DNA from: Eunapius fragilis
Taxonomy: Eukaryota > Porifera > Demospongiae > Spongillida > Spongillidae
Direction of reading: 5' to 3'
Length of the DNA stretch: 64,000 nucleotides
NCBI GenBank assembly: GCA_963681505.1
Contig: OY811983.1
Span: forward strand, 2,097,018 to 2,161,017
Shown: piece by piece, positions 34,075-60,900 of the stretch
Layout: every line of letters begins with the position of its first letter
How positions within the stretch are numbered: the first letter of the stretch is position 1
Translations under genes and position numbers: made by a program
Notes under the pieces: generated by a model
The model's database searches: none
Told to the model about the DNA's origin: nothing
The model's input: the letters and a program-made list of their open reading frames with translations, nothing else

Positions 34075-34105
34075 AGACACAGCAATTGACAGTTTTATTT
34101 CACAC

Positions 34106-34170
<65 letters not shown>

Positions 34171-34494
34171 GTGAGTGGGAATAGCAACAGAAATTTTATT
34201 GGTACAAGGCAGCTCATTGAATCACGAGTGAGTGTCCTTGATAACATTTCATTTTTGGTGTATTTTGAAAGGAGTTTCATTGTCATATTAGTTATTGTTA
34301 GGTATAGTGGGTGTGGTTGTTGGATGCACACGTGACAAAGACAAAAGCTTCAACCATTGTACAGATAAAATAATATGTCTGCAGTCTCATTGAACAGTCA
34401 GAACGGGACAAGGACAACACATATAGACGTATCAGTGTTTAAAATTGTTTGACACTGAAAACAAGAATATCGTAATCTTGTGACAAACCCCCTT
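34075..34494. other. Tail-to-tail spacer SEC16 / GARNL3
   Basis: 420 bp holding both 3' untranslated regions. A (CA)n tract of about 60 bp lies at 34107-34168, some 30 bp after the SEC16 stop. No hexamer can be assigned with confidence. Confidence 0.6.
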
Positions 34495-47788
<13,294 letters not shown>

Positions 47789-48317
47789 GCTAAACTAAAT
47801 TATGGCTTTGTAAAAACAATGACCTCTGCTGTTTACGTTTATGAATGGCATCAGGCGGAGGAATGCACTGAATATTTCTGGATACGCGCCGTACCTATTA
47901 GACGGTCCTTTTCAGTTAATCCACACCTTCCTGAACACCAACAAGGTTAGATTCCTTCCTTCTAAACGCGCTCGTGTCGATTTTTTATTATTATTGTCTT
48001 CCGCCGCGGATCGTGTAGAGTATCCAATGGCAACAGACTCTGTGCGAGGACAAAATATTTGTAGGGTTTCTCACCTTGTAAACTCGAGCGCGCTTAGTGA
48101 CGATTTTCAATATCGTCCATTTCAAATTGGAATCGAAACGCATTGCCTCACTATAAATGTCGTCATGTTATCCATGTTGTACAGGGCGGGGCTCGGCTTT
48201 GCTTTTTTTTTTCTACCCCCGCCCCCTATCCCACCCCCGCCCTCACTTTGCAATTCATTATTTTATCACTGATCACACGAGATAGCTCAACCACGTGCTT
48301 AGCACCCGGCAAGAAGG
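47789..48317. promoter_or_regulatory. Divergent 5' region GARNL3 / ADK
   Basis: 529 bp between opposed start codons. Contains an open plus-strand frame with no recognisable protein similarity, which I treat as chance. No core promoter motif is evident. Confidence 0.45.
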
Positions 48318-49364
48318 ATGGCAGAAAATGGCATCGTGCAGGAGGGCATTCTCTTTGGCATGTGTAACCCGCTCCTTGACATATCGGCTGTCGTTCCTTC
48401 AGAATATCTGGACAAGTACGGCCTGAAACAGAACGATGCCATTTTGGCCGAACCTCACCACCTGCCAATATACAAAGAGCTCGTGGAGCAGTACAAGGTG
48501 GACTACATCGCCGGGGGCTCTGTCCAGAACTCCATTCGGGTGGCCCAGTGGATGCTCCAGAAGCAGTTCGCCACCAGCTACGTTGGCTGCGTAGGGAACG
48601 ACGAGTTCGGGCGGCAGCTGGAGATCCAGGCGACGGGCGACGGGGTCCGAGTCCAGTACCTCGTGGACGAAAAGGAGCCCACCGGGACGTGCGCTTGTCT
48701 CATCACGCAAAAAGTTCGCTCCCTCGTCGCCAACTTGGGGGCGGCCCAACACTACAAGGTAGAACACCTCGTGAAGAAGGAGAACTGGGCACTCATCGAA
48801 GCCGCCAAGATCTGCTACATATCCGGGTTCTTCCTGATGGTGTCCCTCGACGCCATCTTCGAAGTAGCCCGGCACTGCGCCGACGCTGACAAGGTGTTCA
48901 CCATGAACCTCTCGGCCGCCTTTGTTCCGGCCGCCTGCAAGGAAAAGCTCGAGGCGGTGTTGCCTTACATCGATATTCTATTCGGCAACGAGTCCGAAGC
49001 GGAGTCCATGTCCAAGGCGTTCGGCTACGGAACGACGGACCTGAAGGAAATCGCCCGTCGCATCGCGGGTGCCCCAAAGGTAAACGGGAAGAGAAAGCGG
49101 GTCGTGATCATAACCCAGGGCCCCGGTCCTGTGCTCCTGTGTAACGAAGGCGTGGTTACCGAACACCCCATCCTGCCCATCGCCCAGGAGGACATTGTGG
49201 ACACCAACGGAGCTGGGGATGCGTGGGTGGGAGGTTTCCTCTCCCAGCTCGTGTTAGGGCGTGGTCTGGAGGACTCCATCAAGGGGGGTCACTACGCAGC
49301 CAACGTTATCATCAGGAGAATGGGGTGTACCTTCCCTCCCAAACCAGACTTCAAGTTGAGCTGA
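48318..49364 (+). CDS. ADK: Adenosine kinase, intronless
   Basis: Phosphorylates adenosine to AMP with ATP, supporting purine salvage and removal of adenosine made by methyl-transfer reactions. A single exon encodes 348 residues, the usual length of the short animal isoform (345 in human). The protein shows GMCNPLLDISA at the N-terminus, the adenosine/Gly-rich motif AGGSVQNSIRVAQWML (about 64-79), VGCVGNDEFG, and the PfkB signature DTNGAGDAWVGGFLSQL with catalytic D301. Human ADK has F where this protein has W303. The ATG at 48318 begins the conserved frame directly. Coding sequence is GC-rich, unlike flanking DNA. The lack of introns contrasts with every multi-exon neighbour and suggests retrocopy origin or intron loss. 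It is transcribed away from GARNL3. Confidence 0.97.
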   Translation: MAENGIVQEGILFGMCNPLLDISAVVPSEYLDKYGLKQNDAILAEPHHLPIYKELVEQYKVDYIAGGSVQNSIRVAQWMLQKQFATSYVGCVGNDEFGRQLEIQATGDGVRVQYLVDEKEPTGTCACLITQKVRSLVANLGAAQHYKVEHLVKKENWALIEAAKICYISGFFLMVSLDAIFEVARHCADADKVFTMNLSAAFVPAACKEKLEAVLPYIDILFGNESEAESMSKAFGYGTTDLKEIARRIAGAPKVNGKRKRVVIITQGPGPVLLCNEGVVTEHPILPIAQEDIVDTNGAGDAWVGGFLSQLVLGRGLEDSIKGGHYAANVIIRRMGCTFPPKPDFKLS

Positions 49365-49755
49365 TGTGTGGGTCCTTTATCCTCCTTTAATAACTATATC
49401 TTTTTTTATACTGTTACATCTATACTTTTATTATTTATACATTCAACTCTGTTATGCATGGATTTGGGGAGGGACAGACATGGTGTGAGCAGGGTGGGTG
49501 TACATTTGACTCTAGGTATCCATGGAGGTGTACAGCGGCCAGCCAATGCACCATGGGCCAACACAGCTATCTGCCAAATACACCTTGCTGGCAAACAGCA
49601 CAGGTTGTGCTGCTCTTAAGAGTTGCCACATGGATTTACTGGCGGGATGGCTTGACACGGAAGTGGGGCTATTAATGTCTCTTTGCAAGCTTCCGTCTGG
49701 CTTCTTGGATGGTTAGAACTCTTGGTTTGCGCTTTGCTATGTACTGGATAGATAT

Positions 49756-49792
<37 letters not shown>

Positions 49793-50306
49793 GTGTGGGA
49801 AAATTTGTGGGATGATAGTAGTCATGGTCACAATTATGTAAAACAGCGCCAGTGACCCACAAAAAAGGGCGTCTGAAGAGGTATTCACACACCTGTTTAT
49901 GACCCACAATTACCACACCCCCTTATCAGACCATGGTATCAGGTGTGCCTATGTAAGCAGCTCACATGCACATACCTTTTTAACAAACACTCAGGTAAAT
50001 ATTTTCTGCACTGTTGGACCCTATCAAGATTCCATGAACCACAACAGCTAATAGAACGCGCATTTAATATGTGACATTTTCCCTTGGGTCCTGGCAAGCA
50101 ATGCTTTCAATGCTAACATGCTGCATGACTAAGTGTTAATAAGGATGCACCAGAGCCAGAAGACAAGTGGTAGCACAATGCAAGGAGATGATGATGTTTT
50201 CAGTTCTTTGGTACCAAAACGCCATGCACACACCACACCATACAGTTATGCAGTACACATTATTATCCAGTGCAGTACATATCCAGTACACGTTATCAGC
50301 AGCATA
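49365..50306. other. Tail-to-tail spacer ADK / C19orf44-like gene
   Basis: Contains both 3' untranslated regions and a (TG)n tract at 49760-49790. Nothing else recognised. Confidence 0.5.
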
Positions 50307-50712
50307 TTATCCCAGTACATTTACACAATGACATGTTACCATATACCCTACATTTGGCTCTGGTGTTTCTACAGCTCCTAGTAGTACTCTTGGTGCTCTA
50401 TTAACACCAATTACACTTGCCTCTTTGGTATCCTTCAGTGTGGTGTAGCAATAGTTATTGTTGAGGCTTTGCATTGTGCTGTCGGCCATTTGCCTGGCAC
50501 TGCTGATCAAATTTCTAGTCAAAGACAGTTGGGCCCTCATAATATTGCACAGTGCTACCTGACTTGGGGCATGCGCTGTCATTTCTGTGTGGGTTGGTGG
50601 TAGTTGGGAGAGTCAAGTGTGAATGTGTTTGTGTGAGTGATACAAAATGATTTATCACCCTCTCACAACCCTTAACTCCAGCTAATCTACATATACAGAG
50701 ACACACATGTGT

Positions 50713-50763
<51 letters not shown>

Positions 50764-50958
50764 TACTTGTACATACCCCCCATATGATCATGAGGTCAAT
50801 ACACAAAAGGAATTCTGACACTTGAACTTAAAAGCATTACAATGTCAAAGTAAACAGTTCCCATGTACATGCAACCAATCCTTGCGCATGCAGTGGCACA
50901 CATCATACACACACACATACACACACACATACACACACACATACACACACACAATACA

Positions 50959-51001
<43 letters not shown>

Positions 51002-53461
51002 CTAATCTTGTTTTGTGTCACAGTGGGTGTAAATCAAACAGAGACACTGTTAGAGTGTGGGGGTAAAATATTTCAATTCTGTTGTGCGGAGTTCTCACCT
51101 CATCTTGATTTTTCTATGTATGCATTTTCATGTTATGTTAACCCACAGATTTTGAGATGGAAGATAACCAAGGTCGTTATAATCAATTGTGAAGTAAAGA
51201 GGTGTTGGCTTGGCTGACATTTTTTAAGTTGGGACTTATTTAGCATAGTTGTTAAGTTAGATTATAGTGTGATTGTGTGTATTATATAACTGCCAGCATT
51301 TCAAAGTTGGAGGTGCAAAAAATGTTAGTTGATTGATTAATTGAGGGTACAAAACCACTTCTGGCATTGCAGTAGTTAGTAGCTGCCTCAATGGTGGTTT
51401 GTTCTATTTTAGCAATGGGCCTCCTACGAATGTAATTTGCACAGTCTCCCCCTCCCTCCCTTCCTCCCTCCCTCCCTCCCTCCCTCCCCCCCCATTACAT
51501 TACATCATTGCTTGGTTCAGACTTATTATTAACTGTTCATTTGGCAGAATCAACAAGGAAACTTATTATATAATATGGAACAGTGCCTGCAAAAAAGGAC
51601 CCAACTTTTTTTTTTCAATGAGTTTCTAGTTAAAATTCTGGAAGTCTGATATATTCTCTACAAATCTTATGCACTGAGAATTTGGCCGATCTGTCACAGA
51701 GAAGGCACTGAATATTCATCTAGCCATACATGGCAACCTAAGCATCGCCCGTCTTTTTGCTTGTCCTGGTAAGTGGCAAAAATATGCATTAGATCTCTTT
51801 TTGCAGACGCTGTCTGATACATATATAATTTTAATAACGTATATTTTAATAAATAGATGCACATGCTTTTATGACATGAATATGAGGTTTGTGAGTAAGG
51901 GTTAATAATTACATCTGCATAAATCTATTTTTTTTTTTAAACTCTACACAAATAATTTGATAAACTTGACATCACTGAATCCACATACATGGTGACAAAG
52001 GAAATAAGTTAACTCTCTTCCCCCCCCCCCCCCCCCCCCCCCCCCCCCAGAGGGCTATCACCATGACACCTGACTCCTCCCCTTAACAAACACAAACCTT
52101 TCAGGGCGTCAGCCCCTATGACAAAGGGGATGATGGGGGTGGGGTCCTTATCATTCAAACAAGAGTGCGCAAATGTCCAGCTCTGCTCAGTCATCATGTC
52201 AGTCTGCACGCCCACATGAGAACTTAACCTCTGAGATGGACTCATTTTTGGGGTCAGCCCTATAGAGGTGAAAAGTCTATTAATGTACAGCAATGTGGTG
52301 TGCCCCCCCCCCCCCCAACACCCATATGGATACCTTACCTTGCTGGGTACTTGGTGTACCTGCGCGGGTGCTCAAACCACCTGGAGTTGATGTACGGGTA
52401 CCCAGACCATCCAGTGTTGTCGAATGGGCGCTCTTCTCCTGTGAGGTGGCAACAGAAGAAGGACCTGCATTTGACGAGTGCCCCCTGCTGCCCTCAACCA
52501 CCGTGATGTCAGAGTCCTTTGCTTCCTCACTGCTGCTGCCATCGTCATCATCATCACCACCACCCTCATCACTTCTCTCTTGCCGACTGATCTCCGCTGT
52601 TACCTCCACCTCTGTGATCACTTCCTCACCTTCTGTGACCACTTCTTCCTCCTGAAAGGTGCCAGTTTTGGCGTCCTTTTCTCCAGAAGCGTCTTGCTCC
52701 ACAGTGTACACCGTGCTAATGCTCACCTCTTCGCGCGTCTCCTCCTCGAGGTGCACCTGTGCCTCAGTGGCGCTTTCAAAGTCATCGTCGCTGTACCCCA
52801 TGGAGGTGACCTCGCCGACCGACTGGTGCCCCGGTTCCCCCTGGTGACCACCGCCCCTCAGTCCGTCCTCACTATCGTGGCCGTGCGCCCCTCCCGCTGG
52901 CCCTTTTTTGGACCCGCCTGTCTCGCGGAAGTCTGCCTCTAGTTCGTCAATGGTATGTACGTTGGCGAGGACACGAGCGGCCAGATCTGTCGAGCTGATG
53001 GTACTAATGGATTCGCTACTCGATTCGAACACTTCCTGCGGCTCCCTCGCGCTTGGAGTTCTGTCAGCGGCACTGGAGTCCCGCGTACGTGGATTGTGGT
53101 CATATTTTTCGTCCAAACCAGAGCTATCGCTGTCGGTAGGCACATAACGTGTTTCTCGTTTGCGCTGCCCCAAGGTACCAATACCACCGCTGGGCCCGTG
53201 TGTCGCCCGTGGCGGAGGTGCGTGCAGCGTCTTTACTGTAGGTTCCCGCTTCAAAAACGAATTGACGGTACTACTAGTAGTGTGCGACGGTTCGACTTGC
53301 GTCTCTGCGAAGGGGTAGGATGGTGTGACGGCGGGACCTTCCAAGAGCTTCGACCAGTCTATACTGTCGGATGGCTTTGTGACCCTGAGAGAGGACAGAT
53401 AGACATCGCGAGCGTCTCCGATCTCCGAAGGGGTCGCGGTTCGAGAGGTTCTAGAAGACAT
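50307..53461 (-). CDS. C19orf44-like (DUF4614) protein
   Basis: Three exons splice in phase: 52339-53461, 52098-52259 and 50307-50584, giving 520 residues. The first exon, from ATG at 53461, is hydrophilic and acidic, rich in Ser/Glu/Asp with SWI-like repeats of E/V/T (EEEVVTEGEEVITEVEVTAE). The second has SSHVGVQTDMMTEQSWTFAH and PFVIGADALK. The last has APSQVALCNIMRAQLSLTRN followed by LISSARQMADSTMQSL and YTTLKDTKE. This C-terminal layout, an aromatic DALxxM(T) block then a helical LxLxR/Q-rich segment ending YTTLxxxKE, resembles vertebrate C19orf44, whose function is not known to me. Splice sites are a GTAAGG donor and pyrimidine-rich acceptors. It diverges from the SLC44 gene 484 bp away. 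Coding status is firm; family assignment is from memory and less so. Confidence 0.75.
50713..50760. repeat. (CA)n microsatellite
   Basis: Pure CA tract in the last intron of the C19orf44-like gene; a second CA tract follows at 50908-50999. Confidence 0.95.
51576..51822. mobile_element. Diverged MITE related to families S and T
   Basis: Ends TGGAACAGTGCCTGCAAAAA and TCTTTTTGCAGACGCTGTCT are roughly inverted. Internal order (TTATGCA, CACTGAATAT, TAGCCATACAT, TTTTTGCTTGTCCTGG) follows family S, while the tail resembles the GCAGCGAAAAGGG end of family T. It looks intermediate between the two. Confidence 0.65.
52020..52048. repeat. poly(C) tract
   Basis: About 29 C in an intron of the C19orf44-like gene, likely length-variable. 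Confidence 0.9.
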
Positions 53462-53945
53462 CAACTGTAACCATGGAAACAAGTGCGGTACTAGAGTATA
53501 CGTAGGTGTTGAGAGCGTTGCCGAATTTATTAAATAATATATTCTGTTGGCCCGTAGCATTACGGCGACTATTTTCGCTTTGGAACACGAAAGAACCGAA
53601 ATTTGCAAAAACTCTTATCACCGCCGAGTTATCAGGATTTCATCGAGAAAAAACGGGAGGGATCAAAAATATACTTTTATAGGGGGTACATGGTTTGAAG
53701 GAATGGCAAGTGAATGGAAATGGGAATAATTATCTCCGGTACTCTGTATGCAATTTTTGATCGTGCAGCGAATTTGAACTTTCTGAGTGACGATTGAATT
53801 GCATTGTACTTTACACTTTATTTACTTATCGCATCACATGCGCTATATGCAATCATCATGACGTAATGCCGGGCTGGGAACGAAGAATTCATCATTTATT
53901 AATACAGGCTCCAACTCCGCAGCAACAGCTGGACCAAACGTTGTA
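53462..53945. promoter_or_regulatory. Divergent 5' region C19orf44-like / SLC44
   Basis: 484 bp between opposed start codons. No recognisable core promoter motif; unique sequence. Confidence 0.4.
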
Positions 53946-56350
53946 ATGGGGGCATGCGGCTGTGGTTGTCTTGGAAAGAACGATAAAGACGGTCGGCCAC
54001 TTCCTCTCCAGTCCTCACTTGTGTATTTATATTTTACCCAATCTTCGTACAGAGAAGCTAACGTACGACCCTGACTTCAGAGGACCTATTCGCGGGAGGG
54101 CGAGGTAAGAATTGTGAATTCTGTCGTTCTAGGAGGTGCGTTACTTGAGCGTAAAAACGCCAGCGCAATGTTATGTCACAATTTGGAGTTCGTATGAACA
54201 AAGTGGCTGGGGCCTGATGTGTATGAGCGGAACCAAAAAAAGCTAAAAAGAAAAAGCATAAGGAAAGAAAAAATAAATTAATTAAAAAAGGTGAGAGAAG
54301 GGGAAGTAGCTCATCACGAAGCGTGTACGTCCAGTGCCGCCTAAATCTGTGGACGCTTTTAGTATTGTTGGGTTGTAACCGCATCTGTCGGTGGAGGTAA
54401 ACTGCTGACCTGCCAAGCTGTGCTGGATTGTTTTCCAAACTCCCTATCAATTAACACTCCTCTGAATATTATTCGTCCTCCAAACCTTAGTCTCCTTATA
54501 ATGGTTCATTGCCTCTTCTTCCGTCGTCGTATACTTTCATGAGCTCCATCTCTGCACTGGCTGGGTTGATGAAATGGAGTGAGTGTTTCCCCATTGTAGC
54601 AGGCTAGCTGGTTGTACGGGGGTGCATTCCTGGCCTGATGTAGTGGAAACGTTTCATATCTCGTCTCTCCACTCACACCACTTGGCACTGGCTCACTCTG
54701 CCCCAACCAAAAGACCAATAACGTACATCCACTGCTCTTCCAGAGTTGTACTTTCACTTCTCTAATTCCATCCCAAAGCTACCTATGAATGTTGGGGAAT
54801 AACCCGTGGGAGGTACAATCGGATATACCGCGATCAACTGGATCCGAGCCATCAAGCAGGAATTGCATTCCCTTGCCTTCTATATATATATGCACTGCCC
54901 TAAAGTTCCTATAGTAAATTTCTACCAATGTGCCGAACACAAATTTGCAGCTGCAAGACTGCTGTTGTCGCATTCCCAGTGCCAACCCATTTCCTCCTTG
55001 CAATGGAATAGTGTTGGGGGAGGGAGTTGATAAGACGTTAATTGGGAAGGAGACTCAGCACAGTGCTGCTACTGCAGCTGACAGTGCACACCTTAGCAGG
55101 CTAACCATCAGCTGGCAGTGAACAATACTCCAGCAGGATGATTGTTATCCCTTACCTGACCTCAGCATCTATGAAAGGGTATCCCCCCCCCCAAACCCTT
55201 CCTCCTCTCCTTTCATGAGCAGGTGTGGAAAGCGCGTGCATTTCAAGTCAATGTGGCAGGGCTGGTGTTCAATGAAGCTTGGGGGCCATTGTGGAGGAGG
55301 GGGGAGAACAAATATTTGTTTTTAAGCAATGTTACATAACACTCGCTTAATTGTTTAGCATTCTGACCATTACTTTCTTATCTTACTTTCTCCTATGTAA
55401 ATCCCTTCCACCTACGCTTGCCTTGCCAAAGGTGACCGTATCTCACCTCTCTAACAACTACATCACAAACATCTCTGTCACTATCCCACCCCACCATTAC
55501 TAATAGCCTCCATCACCAGCAGTTTACTAATTGAAGCTGGGTAGTTATTAATAGTGGTGTCCTTTAACACCTGTTGTGCTGATAGTGCTAATAACCAATG
55601 GTCATATTGGTTTACTCTTTGCCTCAGTAGTTCATTATTTATAATTGTACATAGCTTTGACTTGCTTCTAACTGGAGAGCACCGTAAACATGTCGGTGTC
55701 CTGCTCCAAGGGAAGGTTTGCAGCATGGAGGTAGCTGGAGGTGTGAGAGGTGTGGCTGGAGGTGTGAGAGGTCAGCTGGAGGTGTGAGAGGTCAGTTGGA
55801 GGTGTGAGAGGTGTGGCTGGAGTATGAGAGGTGTGGCCGGAGGTGTGAGAGGTGTGGCTGGAGGTGTGAGAGGTCAGCTGGAGGTATGAGAGGTCAGCTG
55901 GAGGTGTGAGAGGTGTGGCTGGAGTATGAGAGGTGTGGCCGGAGGTGTGAGAGGTGTGGCTGGAGGTATGAGAGGTGTGGCCAGAGGTGTGAGAGGTCAG
56001 CTGGAGGTGTGAGAGGTGGCTGGAGGTGTGAGAGGTGTGGCCGGAGGTGTGAGAGGTCAGCTAGAGGTATGAGAGGTGTGACTGGAGGTGTGAGAGATGT
56101 GGCTGGAGGTGTGAGAGGTCAGCTAGAGGTGTGAGAGGTGTGGCTGGAGGTGTGAAAGGTGTGGCCGGAGGTGTGAGGTCAGCTAGAGGTATGAGAGGTG
56201 TGGTTAAAGGATGTGATACATTATATTTAAAAACTGCTATTGTTGTTTAATCATCTACTTTCTATGCTGTTTGCAGGCGACCAAAGGATATCCCTTGTTT
56301 GATTTTGTTCATAGCCTTCATTTCTTTGTACCTAGCTGTTGGATTATATG

Positions 56351-56408
<58 letters not shown>

Positions 56409-57938
56409 GCGTGTGCGTAGTTATAATTGTATATATTTGCTTTGCAGCTTGGATTAATGGAAACCCAAACAGGCTACTGTATCCTGTGGACTCCAAGGGA
56501 CGGCTGTGTGGTGTTGACGATGGAGTCAAGTAAGGATGCGCGCAACTGTTTTTCAATATGAATGTTGGTAATTAAGGGTTTATGTATATGACTTTGCGCT
56601 ACTGATATGGGATCATCAAAGCATTCTTAGACATGCTTAATTGGGCTGGCCATATAAACACTAGCTGTTCGATTAATTCTGTTAGGAATTGAGAAGTTCT
56701 TTGTTCAGGATAGCTGTGGTGTTTGGAATCAACAGGTTTTACTTCAGGCAAGCTGTGTTTGTGCTTTTTGTCAGCCAGATACCACATACACCTACCTAGT
56801 ATGTAAGGTTGTGTGATGGGTCAGCATTTGTACAAATACCTACTCTGAGGTATCAGGGCACAAATACCTACACCTAGTGTGTGAGGCATCGGGACATAAA
56901 TACCTACACCTAGTGTGTGAGGTATCAATACATGTACCTACACCTAGTGTGTGAGGTATCAGGACATAAATACCTACACCTAGTGTGTGAGGTATCAGGG
57001 CACAAATACCTACACCTAGTGTGTGAGGTATCAGGACATAAATACCTACACCTAGTGTGTGAGGTATCAGGGCACAAATACCTACACCTAATGTGTGAGG
57101 TATCAGGGCACAAATACCTACACCCAGTGTGTGAGGAGGTATCAGGACACAAATACCTACACCTAGTGTGTGAGGTATCAGGGCACAAATACCTACACCT
57201 AGTGTGTGAGGTATCAGGGCACAAATACCTACACCTAGTGTGTGAGGTATCAGGACATAAATACCTACATAGTGTGTGAGGTATCAGGGCACAAATACCT
57301 ACACCTAGTGTGTGAGTTATCAGTGCGCAAATATATGTACTACATCTGGTGTGTGAGGTATCAGGGCACAAATAGTGTGTGAGGTATCAGGATATAAATG
57401 CCTACACCTACCTAGCGTGTGATGTATCAGTGCACAAGGCCACTTTTCACTCCCCTAATGTTAGGCCACCTCTTTGCGTTACCAGAGCATATGCATATGA
57501 GTTCTATTTATGTGGTATCAATTGTTGTCTGGCTATAAAGTAATTGATTTGGAAGGATGTATTTGTGAATATTACTACCAAGCCCTTTCTGAGAAAGGTG
57601 TACCCATCTTATTGATCTTCAGATGTGGTGCTTTTTGCATTCTTCACCTGATACAGTATACCACTAAATATCACCACCACATAATATGTCACATTCCCAT
57701 GTCACATTCCCATGCTCCTGTCCCGTGTCTACTGTCTCCGTCACTTTCCCTTGTTCATCACTTTACTTCTGCCCCACAGGAACAAATCTAACCTTCTTTT
57801 CTTCGATCTGACTCGGTGTGCTACAAAGTTTGGTCTTACTGACCTGATTGCGGGTAATGTGGACACCTCAAAGTTGTTTACGTGCCCCACCCCCCAGGTC
57901 AGTCTGCTGCCACATATGACCTCCTTGCCCCTACCACT

Positions 57939-57999
<61 letters not shown>

Positions 58000-60900
58000 C
58001 ACACACACACACACCAGGGCTGTAGCCAGAGGGGGTTCGTAACCAAGGAAACCCGTAAAATAGCTAGTAAAATCTGATTTTACTAGCTATTTTACGGGTT
58101 TCCTTGGTTACGAACTCCCTCTGGTTACGGCCCTGCACACACACACAAATCCCTTTGTAACAACTGCAACTGTGTTCCTTGCTTGCAGGTGTGTGTGGAG
58201 TCATGTCCTACAAAGAATGAGCTGGGTTTGAGGGAAAATCCAGTGTGTTTGGATGGAGTGGATACAACCAAATTCCAGAATATTTCCTTCTTGGATATAC
58301 CTCAGGCATTTCTGGTAAGACTGGGGGGCGTGGTGATGGTCATTGGGAGGAGGTTGGAGGTCGCACATTATATACCATGTGTAGTGATGGTGATGAGAGT
58401 AGTTGTATGATGGGAGGTGGATTACAGGTGTGATATTAGTGGTGGTGGGATCGGAAGTGGAGTTGCTGTTGCATGTGCTCACTTCTTGTTTTGTTGTGAT
58501 ATGGTTAGGAACTGACAAAGCTTATTGCAGAGGAGAAGTGTGCTCCATACTACATCACCAGCAGAGAAGGTGGGTACTGTGCACCAACAGTGTGTGAGTG
58601 TGTGTGGTGTGTGTGTGTGGTGTGTGTGTATGTGTGTGTGAGGGGGGGCATTTTCTAGTCTGCCTCTTCAGTGTGCTGTTGTTACTGCACTTGTAACTAG
58701 TCTTCATCTTGAAGCACGTAGTGTATTTGTTATAGTTCAGAAAGCTTCTTGGTCAAGGCATACCAAATATGCTTTGGCTGACAACTGACATTCTAGGTTC
58801 CATGCAATGGCAGCGTTTGGATTAGCCCACTACAATATCAGGGATCCACCATTGGTTTTTTGGTGGGGACCAGGCAGGCCTATTGTGGTGGGAAGGAGAG
58901 GTGTGCTGTTGGAGATATTAGACCACACCTTAGAACTGTTCTTTACAGAATACATGTATACATTTTATTTAACCTCCTACTAGTATCTGGTACATGTGTA
59001 CTGAAACATACTGCTGTGATTTCCAGTTACTAATCTAGACACATCTGTGGTGGTTATAGGAGACAGTTTCAGTTTTATGTATGACAATGGTGGGAGGAGC
59101 CTCAAGGACAGTACCACATGTCACAGGAAACTGATTTGTCTTTCTCTCCCTCCTTACCTCCCTCCTCCTCACCTATCTCTCCCTCTTTACCTCCCCCCTC
59201 TTCTCCTATCTCTCCCTCCTTACCTCCCTCCCTCTTCTCCTTCCCATCTCTCCACCCTTACCTCTCCTATCTCCCTGTCCCTCCCTCCTTCCCCCACCCT
59301 TCCTCCCTGTCATTGCCCTTCTCCAGTTGCAAACCGCTGCATTCCAACGTTTGTGGATATCAAGGACTTGATCAATTCAACGTTGAACTTCAATACCAGC
59401 GGTACCCCAAACATATCAAACTACCTGCTCACTCAGGTCAATTTGGCAAGTGTTGTTGATGGGACACTGTAAGCCAATGCATGTGCTATGCATGTGCTAT
59501 GTGGAGATCTGGGTTTTGGTCTCCCATTCATCCTTTTGCTGCTTTTTATCGCATGTAATCCACATTCTCACTACACTCACACACCTATACACCTCCACAC
59601 ATAGGGCCCAGCAGCTGCTGCTCTATAGCAAACAGTTTCTATTTGCGGTCTACCAAGATTTCACTGTGGTGTGGCCAGCACTTCTCATGTTAGTGCTCCT
59701 GTAGCTGGGCGTGGTCACTGCACAGGTGTAGGGGGAGGGGCCACAGTAGTGTGTATACTCCTGTAGCTGGGTGTGGTCAGATATGTGGGTGTGGGTGTGT
59801 GTGTGTGTGTGTGTGTGCTGGTACAGTCAGTAAACGTTTGCATGGAGTTAATTACTTCCCCTCCCAAGTGCTGGATCAGTGTGTCTGTGTGGTTGGGTGT
59901 GGGCAGTTCCTTCACTCTTGAAAGATGCCATCATTGGAAAACCTTATTCCCTTTCCTACAGAGGAGTGGGTTTGGCTCTAGTGTTATCATTTACATACAT
60001 TTGTTTGATGAGGTGAGTCGTTTTCTCTTTCTTTTGGCCATGTGATGTGTTTGTGTATGCTCTCCCATTTCTCCTTTTCTTCCCCACCTTCTGTTATGTA
60101 TTCAGGTGTCTTGCTGGTGTTGTTGTGTGGTTGGGGATCATTTCTGCCCTTCTGCTCATCGTTGTCAGTGAGTGACCACATCCTCACCTTTAATGAGTGA
60201 CCACGCCCTCACCTTTAATGGGTGACCACGCCCTCACCTTTAATGAGTGACCACGCCCTCACCTTTAATGAGTGACCACGCCCTCACCTTTAATGAGTGA
60301 CCACGCCCTCATCTTTAATGAGTGACCACACCCTCACCTTTAATGAGTGACCATACCCCTCACCTTTAATAAGCACCTTATGCATTAAGGATTTATCGAA
60401 TGTCAGGAGACTTTTGTTTTGCATTCCCTGCACACACACACACACACACACCTCTTTTCCTGGCTGTGATTAAAGAGTTATAGGGGTGTGCATGCATGTG
60501 ATTCCATTCTGACATTCTGAAATGAGGTGTGTGGGACATGTTATGCACTCACATGGGTAATACGCACACAAGCATAGAAAGCATACACTTATGCACAACA
60601 TACACACATACGCGCTCATACATGCATATAAGTGTGGACGAGTATATTGCCTACCCTCTTCCCCAGTCAGCGGATTCTGTTACTACCAATACTACTGCTT
60701 TGCAAACATTCAGTTGAAGTTGCCCGAGTCTGCATCAAACATATCTGTGATTAGCAGTATCTTCAATGAGACCCTTGCCATATCACAGCAGATCTGTGTC
60801 ACCACCTCCCCTTTGAGGCAGTTCATAGCCAGCACAGCCCCGTGGTTCAAGTACCAGAAGGAGACCTGGCTGGCCTTGGGTGAGTAGTTATCCAACTGAA

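Noticed and set aside
47841..48272. 143-codon plus-strand frame upstream of ADK
   Set aside because: No recognisable similarity and the ADK conserved frame starts at its own ATG; probably chance.
53946..54046. Extension of the SLC44 first exon to the TGA/TAG downstream as a separate short gene
   Set aside because: An in-phase splice to the SLC44 second exon is available and MGxCxC-type starts occur in this family; kept as tentative first exon.
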